Part shown: positions 32,041 through 43,418 of the stretch, in pieces | Layout: every line of letters starts with the position of its first letter | How positions within the stretch are numbered: the first letter of the stretch is position 1 | Program-made: the position numbers and the translations under genes | Notes under the pieces: model-generated | What the model saw: only the letters and a program-made list of their open reading frames with translations | Databases searched by the model: none | What the model was told of the DNA's origin: nothing | Source: Stemphylium vesicarium | Taxonomy: Eukaryota > Ascomycota > Dothideomycetes > Pleosporales > Pleosporaceae | NCBI GenBank assembly: GCA_004380135.1 | Contig: QXCR01000091.1 | Coordinates: 1-64,000 of the forward strand | DNA: 64,000 nt | Reading direction: 5' to 3'

Positions 32041-33012
32041 CTACATACCCTGCTGGAACATACGCAAGACATCATCGCACATCCAGCCCAGATCCCCTCC
32101 ATACGCCTTCACAATCTCCTTCATCTCTATATTACCAGCACGAACAAGTCCAACCACACGCTGCCTCAACGACTCCATGCCTTCGAATCCGGTGCGGGTG
32201 AATGCAATGAGGCTATTTGGCTTGTAGACCAAGTCGTCGAGCAGGATGCGTACAGTCATGTGTGGATGTCGCTTGCAGAAGTCGATGGGGAAGAGTTAGG
32301 CGGCTACGTTGCGCTTCTTTAACAGCTTTTGGAAGCCGTTGACGATGGTGACGTGACGCGTCCTTCCATGTAGCAAGGCATCGTTCTGCTTGAGATACTT
32401 GGCAAAAATCTTTCGCGTCGTGGTGATGCGGGCTTTGGGGAGGAAGATTCATTTTGTCTCTTGGTAAAGTTGCCTGTAGGTGTCTTTGATGGCGTCTTGT
32501 CGCTCTGTCTTCGGGACTGTAGTGTATGCGACGAACCTTGTCTTATTGCCGTAGTCGACTAAATGTATGTTCTCGTCTTCGTAGAGAAAGCCGTAGATCT
32601 TGTTGCGCAGTTCGGGGGGAAGCCAGAGAAGTGGAGATTCTGGCTCTGCGAGCTTGACAAGGTGAGTCGCGGTGGATCGCTCAAACTTGAGAATGTGGCC
32701 TCGCTTTGAATCCCATTGAAAGTCTGTAATGATCCCGTCCTTCTGGTTGAACCACATGTGGCTGACGCGCTCGGCTTTGCCATCGACATCTGGGTTGGGC
32801 CAGCACACGCCGATTGGAAACATGTCGGCGGGGAAGGTAGATGATCTCATACTGTGCGGCAGGAGGACCATGGGGATATCGGCGGATCCCCAGACAGTTA
32901 CGGTCAGTCTACCGCGGGCCAGCATGAATACCAGCATAATGCCACTGTCCTTGTTGATGTAGCTACCGATGTAGGGCTTGAAGCTCCATGGAGACTTGGC
33001 CAGGCGCGACAT
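32041..33012 (-). pseudogene. F-box-like LPPELRNKIY gene broken by two in-frame stops
   Basis: One minus-strand frame is coding-like from ATG 33012 (MSRLAKSPWSFKPY) to a stop at 32041, but is interrupted by TGA at 32449-32451 and TAA at 32296-32298. Before the first stop come LLWLPPELRNKIYGFLYEDE and DTYRQLYQETK; between the stops IFLPKARITTTRKIFAKYLK and NDALLHGRTRHVTIVNGFQK; after the second FCKRHPHMTVRILLDDLVYK and AYGGDLGWMCDDVLRMFQQG. All three segments share the same frame with no indel needed, as expected for a recent loss of function or for RIP-type point changes. An intron covering the first stop is not obvious. Family: the same F-box-like group as the genes at 10985 and 22599. Confidence 0.65.
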
Positions 33013-35450
33013 TGCGGTTCTTTCAATGATGTGAGGCGAGACTGGCGTCTCAGAGTCAAGCGATATCGAAGGGGTGGGCAACACAGCTAGAAGAGGGGGC
33101 GTCGCAAATGGAAAGCAGTAACCGAGAAGAGACTTCAGGAGAGAAGTGCGACAGGCAACGAGTGTGTGCGTTTGTTTATCCCTCAGCGGGCTTACGACGC
33201 AAGATTCTAGGGTATTGCGAACTTGAACGATTTCACTCCTTTCACTTCTCACTCCAACGTGTCCCAAACAAGCTCAACTCTGCAGCATCCAGTTCGACTG
33301 AGCAATGATATACAGATTCTGACATTCCGTTCTCAGTCTTTACCATTTTTTTTCCGCCGGAATCGCCACTGAAACGTTTCCATCATCGTGATGTTAGAGT
33401 GAACCGGGTGTGGTGCGCCTATCAGGGTTTTCCACTTCTCACCTTCACCGCAGCGCCCGTAGATCCCTGGAAGCTAGGTGAGACTAACTTCAGGCTCCGA
33501 GCTTCTCCGCCCTCTGTCCATAAAACGTACGCTCACCTGCGAAGACCTCTTTCCTCCACATCCGCCAGGATTTCTGCCTAAGCCCATTAAAATTCTCCTT
33601 CGCCTCTCGAGTTCCGAATATTCAAACAAAGAAAGCTCTTCTTCAAGCTGCGACTCACTGTCTCAGCCTCAGTGAGTCCACAACCCACATTGCCGCGATT
33701 AATCCAGCAAATAGATACTCAAGAGGCGCAGTCTTCGCACTCGCCTAACCTCTTTACGCCTTCGGATGCCGCCTGCACTTCAGGAATGAGTAGGAGGCCA
33801 GCTTTGCTGCTTCCAGGCTCGCCTTTGGTGGCACTCGCTCGCACCAGCGTGGGTAGTGCACGCAACATTGTCAAGCATGGAGATGCTTCGACGCCGCAGT
33901 CAGGTCAGGCAGGAGATGGCGCGTATATAGAGCGCGCCGTGACACCGCTGGTGAGCGCTCTATCGATTACTGCACCGTCAGGTTTTGTCGGGGTACTGAT
34001 CATTCTGGGTGACTTTCGGTCACTTGGATATGGTATCTTTGGTACTTCAGCGCCGGATCAAAGTGGAACTGGGAATCCTTATGAGCTGGCTCGTTCGGAT
34101 TTTGGTACTTGGAGAAACGGGCATCCCGGCATGCAAGACGCCTCCTCTGCCACATATGGAGGGCGGACTCACAGGTCTCAGTGCCGTACGTGACCCGCTG
34201 GATGTTTGGTCGCGACGGTGCGTGATCTGCCAGCGAACAATTTCCGACTCTTAACCTCGATCTTGTGTTGTTTACAAGGGGGTTTTTTTCATTGAGCCTT
34301 CATCTTTATGGTGTTGCTTGAGGAAGAGATTTTGGTAAGCTACGATACCCTCTGACTCCCTCATTACCGCAGCGCTGAGTTCAGCCCATTTGTCTACCGC
34401 TTCATGCATTACGTCGATACCTCACATGTAATCTTGCCACTCCTGGTCGCGCCGCTTATCTGCTATGTCTGACACCACCGCCTTTTCCTTGCGTCCTGCG
34501 CTCTGTGTAGCCCAGTCTGTTTTCTCTTGCTCAGGGCCATCTGGCAGGTGCAGGCTTCTGCTCGTGTCCGACGCGCTCGCCGCTATCCTTTCAGTCCGCT
34601 CTTTCCCGACTGCCTCGCATACACAATTGGCTGACTGGACGTTCGATGTGCAATGCAGATCAGTAGTGGCTATTACAGCAGCATCCTCGATGCCGTTTGC
34701 TGCTCGTTGAGCGAAGTACGGGTGCATCGGATGACGGGCGTCGCCTCTTAGCGCGACGCCACCCCGAACCTGGGTGTCGGTAACGGCGGATACATTTCGC
34801 TCACTCTTGGATGACCTCCTCGTCCGTTTCCTCGGCGTAGCTTAGCCACTCTCTTGTTGCGAAGAAAAGACCCTAATCTAAGCTTTTATTCAAGGGGGAG
34901 ATCCGCAACAAGTGCTTACTACCTCCCTAGTACTGTACTGCACGTCTGGGTAAGCGAATTGCCGCTGTAGCGCCGCCGTCGCAAAAAGTCGCAACGTTCT
35001 ACTCGACGCCCTTAAGCTACTTCGGTAATGTGCGAAGTGTAGGATACGTCATGATTAGTATCTCGCAAGCGCTATGTTAAAAAGCAAGTCTAGTATAGCC
35101 CCATCTATCAAATCATACAAGGTAGTTCACAATAGTCCGATCCGTACTTTCTTAAGGCTGTCTCTATCATGCACCTACGACACTTTAATCATAACGTTTA
35201 AACCAGGAGGCTCTCGAGCTCTTAAACATTACCAGCGAGCGTGGATGCTGCTGCAGGCGGGCCTACCTAGCGTGTATTGCGCAAACGTTGATACCCCTTA
35301 ACCCTGTGCGTCGTACACAGTCATCTCATTTCGGCGCAACATTCGGAGTAGTCGCAGCAAGATAAATCCGACTCGTTTCCCGGTCCATGTTACTCTTGGC
35401 TTTGCAATTTCATCCCGATATCCGACATCCAGTCAGTGACGGCTGCTACG
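33013..35450. other. Long gene-poor region upstream of the glucanase gene
   Basis: About 2.4 kb with no confident gene. A frame at 33672-34193 has no proper start (its first codons coincide with a GTGAGT donor-like site) and no family signal. The segment 35040-35290 is mildly AT-rich and may be an old degraded repeat. The last few hundred bases should contain the GH55 promoter. Confidence 0.4.
34422..34727 (-). CDS. Possible small protein, unknown
   Basis: A 101-codon frame with a true ATG at 34727 (MHPYFAQRAANGIED). The C-terminal third is charged and helical in look (EQEKTDWATQSAGRKEKAVV, DKRRDQEWQDYM). No signal peptide, domain or splice site. An overlapping frame exists on the other strand. 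The charge pattern is the only positive evidence, so this could be chance. Confidence 0.2.
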   Translation of the reverse strand: MHPYFAQRAANGIEDAAVIATTDLHCTSNVQSANCVCEAVGKERTERIAASASDTSRSLHLPDGPEQEKTDWATQSAGRKEKAVVSDIADKRRDQEWQDYM

Positions 35451-38061
35451 ATGAAGTCTTTACAGGTTTTAGCGTGTCTGTCGGGACTCTACCAGTCATC
35501 AACTGCATACAACACACCGGCACCGGCAGATGCAACCGAATCGAACGCATTTGCATACCTCCTTGATTGGACACCGGCGAATCCTATCCATGGTCTATTC
35601 GGCGCCAAGAACAATGCTGTAACCCCGTGGCATCCTGAAGCACACCAGCCTCCTCACTATCCACCTCACCAACAATGCGGCGTATCGAGTCCAGGTGCGC
35701 AGTCGGAGTTCTGGATGGCGAATGTGGCGCACAACGGAACAAGTCCTTTCCTACTCAATGCGCCCAACTATCACATCTACCGCAACGTAAAGGACTTTGG
35801 CGCAGTAGGAGACGGTGTGCATGATGACACTGATGCTTTCAACGCCGCAATTGATTGTATGTACGCTTGACAGATTCGGACGTTCACAGCTCACAGTATC
35901 TAGATGGAAGTCGATGTGCCGGAGGCCAGTGTAACGGCGGGACTACTGGAAAACCAGCCCTCATATATGTGCCGCCAGGAACATATGCCATCTACTCGAC
36001 CATCCAGCTTTATATCAACACCCAGATTGTTGGCGACGCTATCAACATGCCTACTTTGAAAGCTGCCGCGAGCGCTCTAAACAACACTGCTGTGGTTGAC
36101 GGCTACGACAAAGGAACCCAAAGTACAAATAACTTCTACATCGGGCTCCGCAACGTCAATATCGATACCACCGCTGCGGATCCCGCCAAGACGATCTACG
36201 CGTTGAACTGGGCCGTCTCGCAAGCCACCAACCTGATCAACGTCAATTTCAACATGCCCATCAACAGCAGCCACATCGGTATCGAAATGAACGGCGGTAC
36301 CAGCGGTGGTGGCTCGGGCCTCTTCATGGGCGATCTTACCTTCTCTGGCGGCCTCATCGGGCTGCAATTCAGCAACCAGCAGTACAGCCTTAAAAATCTC
36401 AAGTTCACCAACGTGGCGACGGCCATCGCCATTACGCACGGGTTTGTCATCACAATGCAGCAGATCAACTGCATCAACGTGGGTATCTGTGTTGATATGG
36501 GTGCGCAAGGAGTAACCGGGTCGCTTAGCCTGATCGACAGCTGGTGCGATACTTGTGGCGTGGTAGTCAATGGATCTAGTTCCGTAGTGCTGGAGAATAT
36601 CGACGTCAAGCGTTCGGGCCCGTTGTTAGTTGTCAACGGAACAACGACGGCTCAGGGCAGCCTCGTGGGGCAAACGTACATTTCCGGACACGTGTATAAG
36701 GACGGCAATGGCCAGGTTGTGGTTTCGAATGGCACAAAGAAGGCATATCCTGATCGTGGTAGTTTGGCTGATGCTTCCGGTCGCTACTTCACTAAGCCAC
36801 AGCCGCAGTACACAGAGTACCCTGCGTCCGCCTTCGCTTCCGTAAAGGATGCCGGCGCCAAAGGTAACGGTTTCTTAACCCTAACAGCTTTGTTGTTTAG
36901 TTTGTTAACTAGGAAACAGGTGACGGGAAGACGGACGACACAGCCGCTATCAACGCCGCACTCAAGAACAACGCAAATTGCAAGATTACCTACTTCCCAC
37001 ACGGTGTCTACAGCGTTACAGACACCATCTACGTCCCGCCCGGCAGTCGCATTGTCGGCGAAGTGTGGTCTGTCATCAGTGCTGCAGGCGCCAAATTCAG
37101 CGACGAAGCCAACCCCCAGCCTATGATACAGGTCGGCAAGCCAGACGAGGTCGGCCTGGCCGAAATCAGCGACATGCTCTTCACCGTTTCCGACGTCTTG
37201 CCCGGTGCCATCCTTGTCGAGGTGAATATGAAGGGTACCAACCAAGGCGACGTGTCCTTCCACAACACGCATTATCGCATTGGTGGCGCAGCGGATTCCC
37301 GCACCGAAACGGCGTGCGGGTCCGAGGCGCAGCCGTGCAAGGCTGCGTTCATGGTCATGCACCTTAAGAAGACAAGCTCGGCTTACATGGAGAACGCCTG
37401 GCTTTGGACCGCTGACCACGATCTCGACGGCACGAATCCCACTTCCGTCGGCACGGGACGAGGCATGCTTGTTGAAGCTACCGCGGCTACGTGGCTTATC
37501 GGCACTGGCAGCGAGCACCATACCCTGTACGGCTACACTTTGCACAACGCACAGAACGTCATGGCCTCGTTGATGCAGGTCGAAACGCCATACTGGCAGC
37601 CTATTCCCAAGGCCCCGTATCCCTGGGCTCCCAATGCTACATGGTACGATCCCACCTTCGAGAGCTGCGAGGGCAATGTCAGCCAGTGCTACATGTCGTG
37701 GTCTGTCCGTGTGCTCGGCCCAGACTCGCAGGCCCTTTCGCTCTATGGCATGGGCTTCTGGGTCTTTTTCAACGGTCCTAGGTATGCGCCTTGCTCGGGC
37801 CCTGATGGCATCTGCCAGGTCAATATCGTGGATTTGGAGGACTTGCAGTCGGGAAGCGCCGTCAGGCTCTTTAATGTCAACACAAAGGGCGTCCAGAATT
37901 TGATTTCGATTGGGGGGAGCAACGACACGACGACGGCTACGCAGACAGCGAATCCTGGAAGTTGGGGCGGTGTCCTGGCCGCGTTTCTTAGGTTCGACGA
38001 GATGAGCCCGAGTAGTGACGTCAAACGTCGGCACCTTCATCATCCACGCATACATGGGTAA
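35451..38061 (+). CDS. Secreted exo-beta-1,3-glucanase, GH55 family
   Basis: Three exons, 35451-35856, 35904-36863 and 36920-38061, give 835 residues; introns 35857-35903 (47 nt, GTATGT) and 36864-36919 (56 nt, GTAACG). A signal peptide MKSLQVLACLSGLYQSSTAY leads. Two pectate-lyase-like beta-helix modules are marked by KDFGAVGDGVHDDTDAF near residue 117 and VKDAGAKGDGKTDDTAAIN near 455, with IYVPPGTYAIYSTIQLY and TYFPHGVYSVTDTIYVPPGS as their partner strands; this twin module layout is diagnostic of GH55. The family releases glucose from beta-1,3-glucans outside the cell (wall turnover or degradation of other fungi or callose). Several NxS/T sites suggest glycosylation. The last 30 residues are basic and atypical. 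Confidence 0.93.
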
Positions 38062-38211
38062 TGAATTGTAGCTTTGCACAGAATAACAACTCAAGACTTG
38101 AGAAGCCATTACGTACAAGAGATGTTGTTTTTGAGAATGCTTGAAGCAGAATGGACTTGAGTAACTAGTTAGAAAAAAACGATACATCCATTGACAATAA
38201 CGGCCCCAACA

Positions 38212-38898
38212 CTACAATCCCAATGGGTTGCTAGCTGATCCACTCTTATTTGAGCTTCCAGAAACGCCAGGGACGCCAGGCCGGCTAGCCATGGACGCCA
38301 TAACCCCTGCTCCGCTTGTGCTCAGACCGAGAGGATTCTTGTGCGTTGTTGAGCGACTGCCCGGGGCGCCGGTGATGTCCTTGAGCGAGTTTCCGTACTC
38401 GCGGACCATGTCGCCCCATGTGCGGGAGGTGTTTGTGATGCTATATACGATTAGTCGAATCCATGTGGAGATTTCGAAGACCCACCTTGCTCCGGCGCCC
38501 TTGCCTGCACCAGCAACACCACTCCCCGCCGCTGTTACGACTGCACCAGTAGCGTTGCCGATGCCAGAAGTGGCAGCACCGACAGCGCTACCAATACCGG
38601 ACTGTGCAGCACTAAGGCCTTTGTTTAGCCAGCCTTGTTGCTGTGGCGGCTGAGGTACCTTCTTCGGCGCCGTGGGCATTTTTTTAGGCGCTGTAGTAGA
38701 GATTGGCTTCTTGGGGGCAGCAACGACCGGTTTCTTGGGAGCGGTTGTGGCAGGTTTTTTAGGAGCTGTGTTGACGGGTTTCTTAGGCGGCTGAACAGCT
38801 GGAGCCTTGACGGCGACCTTCTTTGCTGGGTGCGTCACAGGAGTCTTCGCCGTGGACGTGACAGGCGTCTTCTTCGTGCCAATGGGTTGAGCGACCAT
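38212..38898 (-). CDS. Lys/Pro-rich PKKP-repeat protein with Gly-rich middle
   Basis: Two exons, 38898-38486 and 38440-38212; intron 38441-38485 (45 nt, donor GTGGGT, acceptor ATATAG) joins GKGAGA to SITNTSRTWGD; 213 residues. The N-terminal half has about seven AxKKP/PKKP repeats (PKKPVNTAPKKPATTAPKKP region, residues 37-80), giving a strongly basic, disordered tail like that of linker histones. The middle (GLSAAQSGIGSAVGAATSGI and following) is a glycine/alanine-rich stretch with helix-like small-residue pattern, and the end has TWGDMVREYGNSLKDITGAP. No family is assigned. Nuclear or membrane-associated roles are both possible. Confidence 0.75.
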   Translation of the reverse strand: MVAQPIGTKKTPVTSTAKTPVTHPAKKVAVKAPAVQPPKKPVNTAPKKPATTAPKKPVVAAPKKPISTTAPKKMPTAPKKVPQPPQQQGWLNKGLSAAQSGIGSAVGAATSGIGNATGAVVTAAGSGVAGAGKGAGARWVFEISTWIRLIVYSITNTSRTWGDMVREYGNSLKDITGAPGSRSTTHKNPLGLSTSGAGVMASMASRPGVPGVSGSSNKSGSASNPLGL

Positions 38899-39500
38899 AT
38901 TGGGATGTCTTCGCGGTTCTTACAGTAATGTTGATATATTGAGGTAAATGCGACTCAATCAGGTACTGGATCAAACAATATGTATGGCAAATGGTTCATG
39001 GAGAACATGTCGTGCCCATCCGCTGGTTCAAAGAAACCGGGCAGTTCAGTTCTATGCCTGTACGCATGTGGCGATGATGTCAGGCACCGGGCGGGAAGGT
39101 GGGGCGCGCTTGTCTTAGCTGGATCTAGGGGGCATTTTAGCGCGACAGTCGAGACCCTGCATGCATCCATGTTTCGAATGTTCAACACCGCGGCCGCTGC
39201 CAGATGGCCATTCGATCCCCTCTACAGCATCGCTTCATTTCTTAATCTTCTCGCCTATACATCCCATTTCCTCTGCTATCTCGTGTTGTAATCAGACCCC
39301 CTCGTTAGGCCCTCCGCAGTGCGGAGCTGTGAATGTAGACAAACACCCACCTTCAACGCACGCGACCTGACAGCCATGAACCGCATTCACCTCTGGCATC
39401 TCACGTAGAACATCATAACAAACCCGTGAGTCCGATGTCCGCTCCCAATACCCCACTCCCGCTGCAATAGCGACACGTTTCCTCTCCCACTTCCGCGACA
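38899..39500. other. Divergent promoter region
   Basis: About 600 bases between the leftward PKKP-repeat gene and the rightward kinase gene. No supported gene. It should carry both promoters. Confidence 0.45.
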
Positions 39501-42500
39501 ATGCTGGGCGACGAGGCAATTGTCAAGCTCAAGCGGACGGTGAGCGAGGGGGACTATCTCATGGGTGAGGTAACCCCGCCTCGCTCACCGGGGAAGAAGA
39601 CACCCGCTTCCAAGACACGTCCAGATCGCTCTTTCTCGTGGTCCAAGCTGACAGACTCAATCAAAGGCAAGAGGGGCCCCTCTTCACGCTCATCGCGCTC
39701 CTCACGTTCTTCTCGTGCGCCTTCGGTCGACAAGCGTGAGATATCCAACCCCATCTTGAATACCAGCAGCCCATTGTGTCCGCCCACACCGAAGCCCAAG
39801 CATACCACTACCGACTCGTTAACGCCCCCGCCGAATAGACCTGCCGCGCAGTCTAGCCCAGGCACACGCAGGCCCCATTGCCCAGCCTCCGCAAGGCACT
39901 CTTATTCTGCCTCAGACCCAACCAACTATTCGTCTCCTTCTCGGCTTCCTCCGCAGCCCGATCGCCCGCCTCCTCTACCCATTGGCAGCAGCTTTGAGAG
40001 CAAGACCAGTGCGTTGGTCGATAGCCCATTAGAGCGCATAGCAGAGTCGCCTCACGAGCCCCACGAGCCATACGAGCCATACGAAGACCACCCGATTGAG
40101 CCTTTGGGACTCGACCAGGTATACAAATATCTAAGAGATATGGAGCCTGCACGGTTGCAGCCGCCCATCATGGCTGGCACCAAGGGACGTGCCATGCAGC
40201 AGGCCAAGGATATGGAGCTGCTGGTGGCCGAGCGAGCAAAGCGAGGTGGGGAAGAGCCTCCTCCATACGACTTCTATGAACTCATTGGAAAAGGCGCATA
40301 CGGTCGCGTATATAAAGGGTGGGTATTTCAATGCGACGTCAAGGATACCCGCTGACAATTCGAAGAAAGAGTCGCAACACCGGCGCGCTTGTCGCTATCA
40401 AGATCATCGAAATTGACAAGGTCGACTATGAGGAAATGACACACAAGAATCTCCAGGACACATTGAAAGAAATCGACATCCTACAACAGTTGAGAGATAG
40501 TAAAGCGAGACCCTATGTCAACATTATCGAGGAGGCGAGACCCGTTCACAACGAACTCTGGATTGTCAGCGAATATGCTAGCGGTGGTAGTGTCAATACC
40601 CTAATGAAACCCACTGCCATGAGCAAGGACCCTGGCCCAGGATTGGCGGAGAAGTTCATCATACCCATTGCCCGTGAACTGGCCCAAGGTCTCAAATACA
40701 TCCACGAAGCGGGTGTTCTGCACCGAGATTTGAAATGTACGTCTACATCTTTCCAGGATTTGAGCAATTACTGATTATATCACAGCAAATAACGTCCTCA
40801 TTCTCGAAGATGGCCGTGTGCAATTATGCGATTTCGGTGTCTCCAATACGCTCGAGCCCGAACGGTCAAAACGGTCAACTATCGTCGGTACGCCGTTTTG
40901 GATGGCGCCAGAACTTCAGAAAGAATGGGTAAAGGATGCCGATCCACACAGCTTACTACAACCAAAAGAGATTTCCTATGGCAACGAGGTCGACATCTGG
41001 GCTTACGCTTGTACCGTGTTCGAAATGGCTTGCGGCTACCCACCACATCATAAAATTGGACAGTTCGACCTTCCCAACGCCGGTGTTCCCGTGCTCGAAG
41101 GAGATCGTTTCTCGCAAGAACTAAAGGACTTTCTTGCTTTTGTCTTCCAACCCGATCCACAAGACCGCCCTACGCCCGACCAGATTCTAGAGCATCCTTA
41201 CCTCGCCGACAGTACCAAAATGTACCCAACCGTGTCACTCATCAAGCTAGTTGAAGACTACTATGTCTGGGAGCAGCAGGGTGGTGCCCGCCAGTCGCTC
41301 TTCAATCCGTATGGAGCGCAGGCACCCGACCCCCTTGCTCCAGAGGCCGAGGACGAGGACGATGACGACTGGTCTTTTAGTACGTCGGAAGAATTTGAGC
41401 AAGAGCACGCGCCGCAATTTGGGGACCCTTTTGCTGGCGGGGCGGGACAGCCTTTCAACGGGATGGGCATACCACCTGTAGCGGATCTAGGGCGTTTCGA
41501 GCAGCTGCAAGCGAGGTTCAAGGAGGAGTCCATTGTCAGGGGACAGAAGCGTCTGAATAAGCTATTCGATACAAACACAACGCCATATCGGTATAGCGCA
41601 ATCGACATGCCAGACCCTCCCAATGGGCGGCCACCCTCGGATTTGGTCTTGCGAGATTTCAACCCTGGCGCACCCAATCGTGAGACAGTCATTGATCTGG
41701 ACTTTTCGATGCCATCGGCGGATGAAGTGCCAAATATTGATCTGGGCGAAGTACCGACCATTCGAGCCAACCGCATGAAGAGTATCATACGGGAGATGGA
41801 GGAAGAGGAGGCCCAGGAGGCCCGAGATGCTTTCAATGAAGAAGACGAGATGACGAAACGAGCAACGAAGGACTGGACGTTCCCCAGCATGAATGAGGAT
41901 CCGAATCGTAAGACGATGGAGTGGTCGTTCCCGTCCGAACAACCGCCGAATCGAAAGACGATGGAGTGGTCTTTTCCAGCTGAGCAGCCCAACCGCAAGA
42001 CGATGGAATGGTCTTTCCCAGCTCAGCCTCAAAAGCCAAATCGCCGTACAGTAGAATGGACATTCGACGCTGCAATGGCGGAAGCGAATAATGAGGCCCC
42101 TAGGAACCGCGCGTCGAACCGCATGTCTCGTCGACGCGAAACGAAAGAGTGGACATTTCCCAAGCAGGCCGATGAGAATCGCAGAACTCAAGACTTTTCG
42201 TTCCCTATGGGCAGTCCGAAGAAGTCGTACAACACAGAGTCGTCGTCGCCCACCTTTGCATCGAATTTCCGACCGAGCCTACGACACGCTCAAACCGCCC
42301 CATTGGCACCTGTCGATGACTATCCAGAGCTGATCAGCTCTGCGCCTGGATCGCCACTCCGTTCCTCCATGATTGATCTAGACATGGCCATGGTAGAAGA
42401 CTACCGTCCTTCCACCTCAGGTTCTGAAGTGAATACTGCAGGAGCAGAACGCATGAATGACAACCCTTTCAACCTCGAGGACCAGGTCCAACTCTCACAG

Positions 42501-43418
42501 AATAACCATCGCGCATCCTTCCACATGAAATCGCAATCCGAGCCTAATCACGCAGTCCCAGGCTTGTTGACACCGCAGCAGTATGACGAGCAAGGCCACC
42601 CAACGAACCAAGACCCGCACCACCCGAGCATGCACGCGCGCGGTGTAAGCTCAGCAAGCCAAGTGCAAGCCCAGCCCAAGTCAACGCCGACTAATCTTGG
42701 AGGAGGCCAATACCACCGCAGCAATCAGCGATCGCAGCAAGTCATCTGGGACGGCTGGTCGCACACCATGGCCTACGGACTCAGCAGCGACGACCAATCT
42801 CCACCGATGAGCGTAACAACCGATACCTCGCTCGAAGAAGAAGACGTCGACGACCTCTGGGACACGTTTGAGCGCCTGAACCTGCAATCCCAACAACGCG
42901 CTTACCCCAATGCTCCACTGCGGTCATCCCGCAGAACAGACTCTACGTCTACGTCCCTCACATCGACGACGTATAATTTGGACTCTGATACTGATGATAC
43001 GTATAACCCTTATTCTTCCTCTTCGGACTTTGACCATGAACCTACTCCTCATCACCAGCAACACCAGCAACAACAATCTCAACAACACCAGCAGCAACAA
43101 CAGCAACAAAATTCTCTGCGCAAAAGCACAACTGTTAGCGTCGGGCCGAATGGCAAGCCGCTCGTTGTTTTCCCTATCCCCCGCGGCCCGGACGTCGAGG
43201 CGCTGTTGGCTGTGGATTTGGATGCACGCGTTATGCAGGATCTTTTGCTCAAGAGCGCGATGGAGTTGCGGGATGGCACGAGGGCGGGCAGGGATTTGTT
43301 AAGAGCTATGCGGTTGCAGGATGTTGGTGGGGTGGAGGGGGAGGGGGAGGGGGAGGGGGAGGAAGAGGACGAGGAGACGAGGAGTAATACTGTTAGGTTG
43401 AGGGGTGGGGGTTTTTGA
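39501..43418 (+). CDS. STE20/GCK-type serine/threonine protein kinase with long C-terminal tail
   Basis: Three exons, 39501-40318, 40366-40736 and 40786-43418, encode 1273 residues; introns of 47 and 49 nt interrupt the kinase domain. Residues 1-250 are disordered (Ser/Arg and Pro-rich). The kinase domain (about 256-530) has ELIGKGAYGRVYKG, VAIKII (ATP lysine), HRDLKSNNVL, CDFGVSN and STIVGTPFWMAPELQ; the GTPFWMAPE signature is typical of STE20 kinases. The tail (about 560-1273) is disordered and contains seven (D/E)W(S/T)F(P/D)-type motifs at residues about 757-870, a Gln-rich run near 1153-1172 and a Gly-Glu run near the end. It may belong with fungal morphogenesis kinases of the Kic1/Nak1 type, but the unusual N-terminal extension keeps that open. 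Confidence 0.88.
43326..43362 (+). repeat. G-rich tandem run at the kinase 3' end
   Basis: The coding strand carries five successive GAGGGGG-like units within the last exon, encoding a Gly-Glu repeat (EGEGEGEGEE). Four or more G-runs in close succession are compatible with a G-quadruplex. G-rich sequence continues past the stop to about 43500. Confidence 0.7.

Noticed and set aside
33672..34193. 173-codon plus-strand frame
   Set aside because: Its first codon is GTG within a GTGAGT donor-like site, and the product resembles no family; the region may contain an intron rather than a gene.
36784..38187. 467-codon open frame on the minus strand
   Set aside because: It lies antisense to the GH55 coding sequence and exists because of codon bias there; no family signal, no signal peptide, composition rich in H and R.
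39554..40152. Minus-strand frames over the kinase N-terminus
   Set aside because: They mirror the Ser/Arg/Pro-rich coding strand; no independent evidence.
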